A stretch of 64,000 nt of DNA from Micropterix aruncella. Its lineage: Eukaryota; Arthropoda; Insecta; Lepidoptera; Micropterigidae. Each line of letters begins with the position of its first letter. The stretch's first letter is position 1. Where the stretch lies: positions 1,849,625 to 1,913,624 of the forward strand of contig OX155972.1 of NCBI GenBank assembly GCA_944548615.1, written 5' to 3'. Below the pieces are notes generated by a model. The model was not told the origin of the DNA and did no database searches. It saw only the letters and a program-made list of their open reading frames with translations. The translations under genes were made by a program, and so were the position numbers. Below are positions 28,627 to 37,401 of this stretch, one piece after another.

Positions 28627-28774
28627 ACACGTTCAGTCTGCCTGCTGGACTGATAGAAATGATTAAAATGTATGAAAATCCATTAGTTCAGTCCATCAGT
28701 CAACGCGATAAACGATCAGTCTCCCGTCACTCTGACCAAGGTCACGGACTGAACTGATGCCAGACTGAACGTGT
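28627..28774. mobile_element. short MITE, 148 bp
   Basis: The ends acacgttcagtctg (28627-28640) and cagactgaacgtgt (28761-28774) are perfect inverted repeats. Further inverted similarity (ctggactga / tcagtcca) lies inside. No target duplication could be settled. Confidence 0.65.
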
Positions 28775-28974
28775 ATTAATTTCAATCAATGCATATCTCA
28801 TAGGTATCAGATATATTAAGCGGATTGTTAAATTCACTGACAAACAAACATCAAATTGCTTTTAATGAAAAACTATAATATTCTCATTGCTTTTCTACCA
28901 GAAATCATCATAACGTCGACCAACAACTTACACCGATCAATATTTATTATCGAGCAAAAAGTAAAGATTCTCAC

Positions 28975-29110
28975 GTATTCAGCCCACCAGCAGCTGGCTG
29001 TACCATAGGTTGAATCGCTGCGACTATGCTCGGAGTAGAAACAGACTTTTGAAGAGTCAACCTCGGCTGGAGGCGCGCTGTGTTTATGTCCGCTCCCGCC
29101 AAAGCTACCA
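28975..29110 (-). CDS. host gene, exon G
   Basis: The acceptor ttttcag is above 29110 and the donor aatac/gtgaga is below 28975. Length 136 nt. It enters in phase 1 and leaves in phase 2, matching exons F and H. The in-phase reading is VVALAGADINTARLQPRL, then QKSVSTPSIVAAIQPMV and QPAAGGLNT. It is Ser/Pro/Ala-rich with a possible kinase or 14-3-3-type site (QKSVSTPS). No known domain recognised. Confidence 0.82.
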
Positions 29111-29272
29111 CTGAAAACATACAAAAATGTGACATCACTCGCTCTGCGCTTAACTGCAAACTTCACATCATAAGGAGATTGATATGTGTGTTATGTAAGA
29201 TTATGAAAATACATAAATAATTAGAATCATAATATAATGTCTTCACTCCTGTTAATATGATGAAATTCTCAC

Positions 29273-29378
29273 CAGCTGATGGCACGACTCCCGCTGCGCT
29301 CAATGACTCGGTGCCAGGAGTCGAGCTGCCTATGGAGAGGCCTGACCGGAGTGCAGCGGCTACCTTCTCAAAGTCCTT
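29273..29378 (-). CDS. host gene, exon F
   Basis: The acceptor cttcacag is above 29378 and the donor agctg/gtgaga is below 29273. Length 106 nt. It enters in phase 0 after exon E and leaves one base. It reads KDFEKVAAALRSGLSIGSST, then PGTESLSAAGVVPSA. No domain recognised. Confidence 0.82.
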
Positions 29379-29430
29379 CTGTGAAGTGGAAATTAAAAAT
29401 TATATATAAAAAACAAGAAATAGTTGACAA

Positions 29431-30100
29431 CTAGGGTTGTCGACTACAGCGGGTGAGCCCGTCACCTCAGGAAGTTTTAACGATTATTCGTTCTATCTCC
29501 CTGGAGTGAGCGCAGAAGACTTGGACAAAACAGTCCACCGTCTAGCTCCACCACAAACCCGTAAGAGGCCAACGCCTTAACCGCGAGATAGCCAGGAGTG
29601 TTACCCAGCGGGCTTACACTCACACCCTTACTTCCGATTGCGACCAGATTACTCCAGTCTCTCGATTGGTTACGAGTTCGAGGTCGCTTGCGCGGTCCTC
29701 GCCCTTACGAAGCGGTGAAACGGTGTACACCGAATCTATCGCGGACCACGGCATCCTTTGCCCGGCTGTTCACCTAGGATCGGTTAGCCGATGGTCGTTT
29801 CAAGAGCAGTCGCCGTAAGGTCCGCAGCCACCCCCGCTCTATAGGAAACAGTACTGCTTCCAGACTCCCCCGACTGTTAGTCAGAGTGCGCAATCGATTG
29901 GCTTATGCCGCACAGTGCGCAGACCGTCCAGGAACGCCAGAAGGTTGATTCCCAGGGGGAAACTAACCATAAGGCCAGAGTCCTACCCAGGCTCGCACCT
30001 TATGCGTGGAGGCCGTCGGATAGGTGTTGACCCGTGAGTGTGACCAACCCTGAACAGAATGGGTCTTCGTGGCCAACTCAGCAAGGGCCCATTAACTCCC
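29431..30100 (-). mobile_element. R670 retroposon, best full-length copy
   Basis: It is flanked by perfect 15-bp duplications agaaatagttgacaa at 29416-29430 and 30101-30115. The 670-bp element is GC-rich in an AT-rich setting. On the inferred sense (minus) strand it starts gggagttaatgggcccttgc and ends gtagtcgacaaccctag. It has no long open frame and no tail. Good reference copy for the family. Confidence 0.92.
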
Positions 30101-30179
30101 AGAAATAGTTGACAATTTGTTTGCCGACCACAATAATTGGAATGTTGCAGCATTTTTACCTCACAGACTAACTACTAAA

Positions 30180-30410
30180 TAATCTACATTTGACAGTCGG
30201 CCAAAATGCGAGTGCGCATTGGCGACCAACTGTCAGATGAAAGGAACGTTACCAGCGGTGTATCACAGGGCTTAGTCCTTGGACCGCGCATCTGTTTTCT
30301 TTGCACATCAACGATCTACATCCGATTATTGATTATTGATTACAGTTGTGTCGCCGATGACCATTTTGTCCTAGCGTCTCCAGAATATTATCTATCCGGG
30401 TATAAACGCA
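30180..30410 (+). pseudogene. LINE RT fragment, first of two direct copies
   Basis: The frame 30206-30360 gives VRIGDQLSDERNVTSGVSQG, LVLGPRIC, and CVADDHFVLA. The GVPQGSVLGP and (F)ADD motifs of LINE reverse transcriptases are recognisable but degraded. Confidence 0.65.
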
Positions 30411-30584
30411 ACAGGAAAGCTCATTTCCACAGTATTCTCCATACAAAATTAACATAACACCATATTAACGAGAATGAAAAAAAGCGGCATTTGCACAGAC
30501 CTGCAAAACATTGATTTAATAAAAGCAGGCAAGGCACAGGCGTGAGCAAGGCGGAAACTATCCCATGCACTGAATTGGGTACCT

Positions 30585-30760
30585 TCTCACAGGCGGAAAA
30601 ATGCAAGTGCCTATTGGTGATCAACTGTCAAATGAAAGGAACGTTATTAGCAAAGTACCACAGGGCTCAGTCCTTGTACCACTTTCGTTTATTTTGTACC
30701 TCACCGATCTACTTCCAATTTTCGCAACTCTCCTCGCAGATCAAACTCAACTTTAGGGAG
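30585..30760 (+). pseudogene. LINE RT fragment, second copy
   Basis: MQVPIGDQLSNERNVISKVP, QGSVLVPLSFILYLTDLLP, ATLLADQTQL is homologous to the fragment at 30180-30410, about 400 bp away. It is out of frame with the longer open frame at 30542-30910, which is therefore a shadow. Confidence 0.65.
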
Positions 30761-30889
30761 ATCTGGACAGGATCAGTGTATGGACAATGTTCAATATTAC
30801 CCTTTGGTATTTTTATTTCATTTAAATCTATATTTCATATTTCCCCGGGCCACAAATCGATTATACGCTATCTGTTGGAATTGGCGCGT

Positions 30890-31300
30890 ACTAACCCGCT
30901 CGACCGATAAATCAGCGCTCTGTACACGGGAGAGCGACGTCGCAGACGACAAGTAACACGGGAGCGCCTACGGTGACCCGCAATAGTTTTCTATACCCGG
31001 ATAATTACCGTTTCGACTGCGGATTTCGGGCTCAACGACTTCGAAAGTGCCCTTACGAGCTTCGGTAGCTCAACCCTTCGCTTCGCGCCGTGCGCCAGTG
31101 AACTCACATACAACATTCAAGCAGGCGATACACGCAGACGCACCGCCCTTGTGACATTCGCGTGTGCAGATTTCGAACCCCAACAACTAGTGTCGTCCTC
31201 CGTCGGCCGCCGAGGGCTCCTCTCCCCAAGCTGCAGTCATTATACGACGACCATACGAGGTACGTGACATTCCTTTCAGTAGCGTATATTGAAGACGATT
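30890..31300. other. GC-rich unassigned block
   Basis: CpG-dense compared with its flanks, with no recognised frame or terminal repeats. It may be the 5' UTR/promoter of a degraded retroelement. Confidence 0.3.
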
Positions 31301-31414
31301 CTAATCTAATTCAATTTTAAATTTCTCCGATGCTTCCACTGTCTTTTTGATTGATCCGCAACAACCCATTTGATATCCCCGTCAGACGGTTTAGTTACAA
31401 GGCGAGATATCGCA

Positions 31415-31570
31415 CAGACAACTAATGATAACAATAATAACATTCAATTATTAGTGACATCTATTGCATTTTTTTATAGATAGATTACCCCACAGAAATA
31501 ATATGGAGATATAGAATGCCATCTATTAGTCTATCTGAACTTCAAAGTGCGTAATTATAGGGTATTGAAA
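31415..31570 (-). repeat. R170 interspersed repeat, copy
   Basis: Inverted copy of a roughly 160-bp family also at 44925-45010 (partial), 49130-49290 and 57030-57190. Shared blocks include gatggca..aataactgaatgttatta and gcactttaatgttca. Confidence 0.6.
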
Positions 31571-32209
31571 CCTATACACAAAATTAAAATTTACATTTTT
31601 ATGTTAATAATATTAAAATTATAGTTATAAGTAAAAAAAAGTTATAAGTTAAAAAATCGTTTGTTATTATATTATTATTTTATTTAGAGATAGGAAATTG
31701 CATATGCATGTAAAGAACGCCATCTATACTGTGCCGCCCTACTGCCATACCGCCAATTCCACCATACTGAACATAGAGAAGATTAATCAATGTTTGGATC
31801 TATGGAACCATCTACTCGTTGCTTTTTGTAGTAAAATCCTAGCTGTAAAAATGTAGTATGGCATTGAGCAATCTAGTACCATATTTAATGAATGCTGTGA
31901 GGAAGGACTACATCCATTTCAAGAGTTGTCCTCGGAAACCCAGATGCTCCAATTTTATCAGTAACCTGCTGGTTGGATTTCATCGTGATACGAAGCAGAG
32001 GTGCATGGGATAGTTTCCGCCATGCCCGCGCCTGTGCCACTTGTGCTCGCCTGCTCTTATTAAATCAAGGTTGTGCAGGTTGGTGAAAATGCCTCTTTTT
32101 CCATTCTGGTGAATATGGTGTATATGTTAATGTTGTATGGAGAATGTTGTGAAAATACGCTTGCCGCATTGCGTTTATACTGGGATAGACAACATCCTGG
32201 AGACGTTAG

Positions 32210-32885
32210 GACAGTAACCACTGGCTTTCAGTGTTTCGTTGATAATAAACAGGCAGATTTGTTGATACATCCAAATCAGATCGTGTAAAACTAGTCATAA
32301 ACAATATTAACCCCTAGCGCCCCAATTGGCCGATATCGGCCACAACACGATTCAGCGTGACGGTCCTGTTTTAATTTAATTTGTTTTATTTTATTATGTT
32401 TTATTATGTTAATATGTTTTATTTTAATTATGGGTACAGTGGTTTGGCAGTAATTAATGTTTTGGTCAGACAGTGTCATAATTAATTTTTTTTACTAATT
32501 TTTACAAAAAAAATTTGGGACATCAACTTGTCAATCGGCTGAGGGGCCGAGGCCTGAAGGGTTAACAAAGTTTTAGGTACAAATCGAGTCTGTTTTTAAA
32601 TTGATTGACAAGAGTTTGCACTGATCGCTTGAAATGGTAGTTTATTCCGCATGTCCACCGCTCTGTTTTGCAGAGGATTAGATTTAAATTTTGCAAGGTT
32701 GATAATTTTGCTGTGACCTCTTAAGATTGTGTTGATGTTGAATTTGTAAATATTCTGTTTTAGCCCAGATACAACAAGGTCTCAACCAGGTTCCCTCTTT
32801 GTCTTCTTTGTTTGAGAGTACTAAGTCCAAGTAATTCAAAGCGATCTTCATAATTTCTATTCTTCATTGTGATGACTATGTAAAA
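32210..32885 (-). pseudogene. CR1-type LINE remnant, second copy split by a MITE
   Basis: On the minus strand 32880-32780 reads NYEDRFELLGLSTLKQRRQR, then GNLVET, as in the remnant at 14483-15772. The 3' UTR is interrupted at a TTAA by the MITE 32311-32561. The DNA on the other side (gtaaaactagtcataaacaa) matches the equivalent flank in the first copy. Confidence 0.72.
32311..32561. mobile_element. TTAA MITE, family B, intact copy (251 bp)
   Basis: TTAA lies at 32307-32310 and 32562-32565. The ends are CCCCTAGCGCCCCAATTGG and, on the other strand, CCCTTCAGGCCTCGGCCCC. It contains the perfect palindrome GGCCGATATCGGCC (about 32328-32341). piggyBac-type MITE by target and end sequence. Confidence 0.88.
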
Positions 32886-33014
32886 AGTTGAAATAAGCCA
32901 CTTAATGTTGCTCACTGGTTTCCTTGGAGATTATTGTTATTATGCCTCACTTCATTCTTTGAAAATGTACAATAATCATTCACTAATTTAAGAGTAGTTT
33001 AATAAAATGCTTAC

Positions 33015-33141
33015 TTGTAAATCGGCTTCATTGAGAGAGTGGGTGGAATGTGCTGGTCTTGCTCTTCTCTCCGCTATCAGTGTTCTCCCTCTTACGCTAT
33101 GGATTTCGTCCCCTTCCGATTCCATCGATGATAAAGACATA
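33015..33141 (-). CDS. host gene, exon E
   Basis: The acceptor atttgcag is above 33141 and the donor ttacaa/gtaagc is below 33015. Length 127 nt. It enters with one base (AG from exon D plus T gives Ser), reads MSLSSMESEGDEIHSVRGRT, then LIAERRARPAHSTHSLNEAD and LQ, and leaves in phase 0. The Arg-rich stretch and Ser clusters suggest a regulatory, phosphorylated region. Not identified. Confidence 0.85.
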
Positions 33142-33807
33142 CTGCAAATAAAATGTAGTATCAAGTAATTTTGTCTGCTTGAGTGATGATGACACCGTTG
33201 ACGTTGTGTAAGGTGTAAGGCCGGGGGATAGCAACTCGAGAAAATATCGGCTTCCAGATGTAACTATAGAAGCTGTCGTGGATCGACATAACGCAAGGTC
33301 ATCTAGTTAGGGAGCCAGCGACAAAGAAGCGCAAGAGTCTTGGGTTTACGGTTTTTTTTTATAAAATCACACTTTTTTCGCATGGATTATTGAATTTAAA
33401 TGCCTTGTGCGTAGGCTCGGGCTAGAAAACCTATTTTTTCGGGTACATCAATCCCATATTCGATTCAAATCGAATGTCATTATAACCTAAAAAGGTATTA
33501 AAATTTGTGAACGGTTGATTTTTAAAAAAATATATAGAATTCTGCACTGAATTTTATTTGTTTTATTTGCGGAAGACCTACCTCTAGGCTAGATTATTAG
33601 AACAAATTTAAATACCCCCCCCCCCCCCTGAGTTTGGATTCATTTTTTAATTAGGTTATTTCAATAATGGCAACAGTAATGTTATTGTCATCTGACAGCT
33701 GTCAAGGAAAATTTTGAGAATTTCGGAAAGGCAACAATAAACAACGTTTCGGGACATGAAAAAGTTATAGAGAACCCTGAAAACTAACCCTTTTTTTATA
33801 ATTTGTG
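33142..33807. other. unassigned intronic DNA
   Basis: No gene is seen. A C15-class poly-C tract lies near 33614-33628. Confidence 0.35.
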
Positions 33808-34460
33808 ACCCAAGCGCGAAAAAAAAGGAATTTCTGTTACAAAATCTGATACTTCCAGATCAGACAGTATTTTGGCCATAGAATGGCGGGGTACATTCAG
33901 CAGGCCAGATTCCGGGACTGCAGGTGCTGGCGTATTAAAAAAGGTGTAATTTTAATTATTACCCCCAAAGTGTTTTTGAAAATCTGAAAATTCATAAGTA
34001 GACAGTGGATGCAATGAACTCGAAACAAATGGTGAGACTGCTTAACAATAAAAAGCGAGGCGTCAGCATTACTCCATATATGTCACAAGAATGAAGTCCC
34101 TGCAAATACACCGGTACGTATTTGACGATAACTATTACGCATTGGTGTAATGTGCCGCGCAATATAATAGACTTCATTTTTGTGACATTTATAGAGTAAT
34201 GCTGACGCGTTACATTCTATTGTTAAGCAGTCTCACCATTTGTTTCAAGTTCTGCATTGCAACCACTGTCTACTGATGAATATTCAGCTTTTCCAAAACA
34301 TTTTAAGGGTACTAATAAAAATTACACATTTCCTAGTACGCCAGTGCCAGGTGTCCTGGAGTCTGGCTTGCTGACTCTACTCCAGCATTCTATGGCCAAG
34401 ATACTGTCTGATCTGAAAGTATCAAGTGCACTTTTTTGTCGTTGCCTCTTGGACTAATCT
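33808..34460. repeat. foldback element, about 650 bp
   Basis: The left half 33845-34130 is repeated inverted in the right half to about 34430. Shared blocks include gatcagacagta, ttggccatagaatg, gtagacagtgg, caaatggtgagactgctt and cagcattact. Arms of about 260 bp are diverged by substitutions and small gaps. No transposase or clear target duplication. Confidence 0.78.
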
Positions 34461-35078
34461 TGGAAAGGAACGAATGAAACATGGCTTGACCAGGAAGATT
34501 GCAAAACTGTAGCTTTAGCAGTCACTGCGCTATCTGTCGAGCCAACTCTGTAGTATATGAATTTAAAATATGTAATAATTTATACGATGTGAACACTTAG
34601 ATGTTAAGGTAAAATTAAAATAAAATACTTAGGAAATAAAATCTAAAGCAATGGGATAATTATTGGGGAAAATAACTAAAATAATCGATTCAAACGCTGC
34701 CCTCTAGCAAGCGTGCGCGAAAGCACGCCTTCGACTTGTTCGTAATAGTACTCTAGAGAAAACGGAGATGGCGTTAAAAGCAAATAAAGGCTGCATGCTC
34801 GAAATGATGCCTCAGAGGATAAGCAAAATCTGGATTCATGAAAACTGCTTGAGCCTTTTATTTGTATTTGAGCTGCAGGTAGTTAAGTAGACATTACACC
34901 GAGGAGAGATCTAGGTCTTGTTGAAAGTATAAACAAACATTAAAAGAGGAGGATTTCAGAGTGATAAAACATTTGTTTCGTATGTAATACTTTGGGAACC
35001 CTACCCCAAAGGCTCCAAGAAAAATGTCAACAGATGGAAATTGGCCCTGACATATAAAAATAAAAATGAGATTCCAAC
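34461..35078. other. unassigned intronic DNA
   Basis: No gene or recognised repeat. Confidence 0.3.
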
Positions 35079-35193
35079 CTCCTGTGCGCCCGATTATCGG
35101 CTGATGGGGGCGCCGGTTCCAGAGCGGCCCAGGATCTTCTTCTCCCATCGTCAGTTCCCATCCACCACCAGCCACGACACGACTTCCCCGAAC
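35079..35193 (-). CDS. host gene, exon D
   Basis: The acceptor acttgcag is above 35193 and the donor caggag/gttgga is below 35079. Length 115 nt. It enters in phase 1 after exon C and leaves two bases for exon E. The in-phase reading is GSGKSCRGWWWMGTDDGRRR, then SWAALEPAPPSADNRAHR. Two other frames are also open across it, so phase with both neighbours is the main support. RRRSWA is a basophilic-kinase-like site. Confidence 0.72.
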
Positions 35194-35263
35194 CTGCAAG
35201 TAAAACACAAAATTAAAACTAGTAGTGAATCAAAATTTAAATCAATCAAAAGGAAATCAATAT

Positions 35264-36362
35264 ACACTGCTGTGAATAAGTCTTCGAACTGTTTGTTCTT
35301 CTTTGAATAAATGTTGATAACTAACCATTAAAACATTATATTAAAAAAGGCATTATTTGGACACATTTATGCTTAATTTAAATTTAGTAACTTTTAAGCA
35401 ACCATATTAAAAATTAAATTAAAACTTAATATTTAGTGTATCCCCCCCCCCCCCCTAGCAAACACAGTTTCTGCCATGCGTGTTGGCGTACTTGCAATTA
35501 GTTTTTTATGCATTCTTCGGGCATCTATGTCCAATCATCTTCTAGCACTTTCCACAACTAGAGCTGTCAGTTACAACGGGCGAACCCATCACCTCAGGAA
35601 GTTATAAAGATATTATATCGTTCTGTCTCTCCTGTTCTGAGCGTAAAAGACTTGCGACAAAAACAGTCCACTGTCTAGTTACGCCAATTGCCCGTAAGAA
35701 GCCAACGTCTTACTGCAAGATAACCAGGTTAATCACCCAGCGGGCCGACACTCGCACCCGTACAACCAGATTACTACCGAATCTATCCTTTTCCCGGCTC
35801 TTCACCTAGTATCGGGTAGCCGATTAGTCGTATCAAGAGCAGTTGCCGTGAGGTGAACAACTACCCCCGCTCTCTAGGAGACAGTACTGTTTCCAGACTC
35901 ACCTGGCTGACGGTCGGAATGTACAATCAATTGACTGACGCCGCACGGTGCGCAAACCGTCCAGGAGCGCCCGAAGGTTGACTCCTAGGAGAAACCGGCC
36001 TGCAAGCCAGAGCACTTTCCACCGATCTTCTTTATCTGTTGGGCGCCTTTCTGTTTTTGTATTGTCCAAATATTCTCAAAAGGGCTCAATTAAATTCGGG
36101 ACGCTGGGCAGACCAATCAAACAAATCAATGACCCCAGGATGTTTTTCTATGCATTTTTGAAATATTTTTTGCTGTGTGCTTAGGGTGTTTGTCTTGCTG
36201 TATGATAAAGTTATTCCCGATCAAACGGCGTCCAGATGCGATAGCATACTGCCTTATTTTTTTATGTAACCATCTGCATTCAATCTCTCCTTAATTCTGA
36301 CCAATGGTTCTACCCGATTCGCCGAGAAACACCCTCATACCATTATAGAAGCTACCCCGTGC
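35264..36362 (-). pseudogene. Tc1-like transposon remnant split by R670
   Basis: On the minus strand 36345-36025 reads VASIMVWGCFS, VEPLVRIKERLNADGYI, then FIIQQDKHPKHTAKN (second Asp region) and, in a shifted frame, DWSAQRPEFN. The C-terminal part (DDWT.MPEECIKN) follows at about 35540-35455 after the R670 insertion. A terminal-repeat-like cactgctgtgaataagtctt lies at 35264-35283. The 5' half is lost. A C15-class poly-C tract at 35442-35456 is inside it. Confidence 0.75.
35556..36010 (-). mobile_element. R670 retroposon, 5'-truncated copy with TSD
   Basis: Perfect 12-bp duplications agcactttccac lie at 35544-35555 and 36011-36022. The copy lacks the ggcccatta..ctcc end and has an internal deletion. 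That gives the family's polarity: the retained end is the 3' end. It interrupts the Tc1 remnant. Confidence 0.9.
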
Positions 36363-36640
36363 TTAACCCCTAGAGGCCCGATTGGCCGATATCGGCCAAA
36401 ACACGACTCGGCCCCGTGACGGCCCCGTTTTAATTTTATTTTAATTTTATTTCTTTTATTTTATTATGTTTTATTATGTTAATATTATGTTAATCGGGTA
36501 TTGACAGGTCTACCCTCAAGTGAAAAAAATTACTGGTGTTGAGCTCCTACTTTAAAAACTGATTAAACATAAAATAATTGATAAAATTATACAAATTAAA
36601 TATAAATAGATAGCCTGAGATCTGATTAGAGTGTGGTAGT

Positions 36641-37372
36641 GTGGGCAACAAGATGGCAAAGTGTTTCACCTGTGAAAAAGTGCTCGGAAGTGATGTAGCT
36701 GTGTGTGATGGTTGTAAGCGAGAGTTATGCATCAAATGCAGCGGAATGAGCGCCACGGAAGCCCGGTGCATGACATTGAAGACTGCAAGAGTGTTAATGT
36801 TCCTCTGCTCTGGATGCAAGGTAGGACTTTTCCAAGTTCCACAACTTGTCAAATGCACAGAACAACTGAGATTGGAAGTCGCAGCACTCACCAACAACAA
36901 GATAAACAACTCAGTTGCCACCTTGCCGAGCGAAGAAATCATAAAAGAAATCAAGGAAAGGGATTATAGGACCCAAAATGTGATCGCTTACAACATCCCC
37001 GAATGTTCCACTGGCACTGCGATAGACAGGGTCAAATCAGATGAGGAAAAAGTCAATGAGTCATTCACAGCTGCCATAAACGATCCAAAAAGCAAGATTT
37101 TGAAAATCATTCGTCTCGGTAAACCTGGGGAAAAGCCCAGACCCGTAAAAATAGTATTCAAATCCAGACAAGATGCACGTAATGTTTTGAAAAATAAAAA
37201 GAAAATAACAGGCCACATCTCTGTCTCATCCGATCTTACTCCTATGCAGCGCAACCAATTGTTGGAACTGCGCAAAGAGCTAGCTGCTCGGATGGAAGCC
37301 GGCGAGGCGGACCTCACAATAAAATATGTTAGAGGTAATCCGACAATCGTTAAAATTCCAAAAAACCAGTAG
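36641..37372 (+). CDS. CR1-type LINE ORF1 protein
   Basis: This 243-residue protein should bind the LINE RNA. Residues 5-60 form a PHD/zinc-ribbon-like Cys cluster: CFTCEKVL, CDGCKRELCIKC and CSGCK. A middle region (about 95-190) resembles the RRM-like part of LINE ORF1 proteins: NVIAYNIPECS, ILKIIRLGKPGEKPRPVKIV. A basic, charged C-terminus ends IVKIPKNQ. PHD-finger ORF1 proteins are known in CR1-clade elements. Start is at 36641, with an equally good Met four codons later. The frame is unbroken and ORF2 follows 29 bp downstream. Confidence 0.85.
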   Translation: MGNKMAKCFTCEKVLGSDVAVCDGCKRELCIKCSGMSATEARCMTLKTARVLMFLCSGCKVGLFQVPQLVKCTEQLRLEVAALTNNKINNSVATLPSEEIIKEIKERDYRTQNVIAYNIPECSTGTAIDRVKSDEEKVNESFTAAINDPKSKILKIIRLGKPGEKPRPVKIVFKSRQDARNVLKNKKKITGHISVSSDLTPMQRNQLLELRKELAARMEAGEADLTIKYVRGNPTIVKIPKNQ

Positions 37373-37401
37373 CATTACCAGTATCCTGGCCCTTCATCAC
37401 G

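Larger units (their letters stand above)
30480..32095. repeat. inverted repeat pair around 30480-30580 and 31985-32095
   Basis: The segment at 30480-30580 (aaaaagcggcatttgcac.., gatttaataaaagcaggc, ggcggaaactatcccatgca) recurs inverted at 31985-32095. The intervening DNA includes a GC-rich stretch at 30890-31250 without a recognised product. Confidence 0.6.

Noticed and set aside
28873..29166. Alternative frame over exon G (SGSFGGSGHKHSAPPAEVDS)
   Set aside because: Out of phase with exons F and H, whereas the chosen frame links both.
30542..30910. 122-codon plus-strand frame
   Set aside because: The recognisable RT motifs are in another frame of the same DNA, so this frame is a shadow.
34894..35208. 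Minus-strand frame reading VRGSRVVAGGGWELTMGEED
   Set aside because: It covers exon D in a different frame. The phase left by exon C and needed by exon E supports the other reading.
36547..36954. Minus-strand open frame of 135 codons opposite LINE ORF1
   Set aside because: Antisense shadow of ORF1, with composition explained by it.
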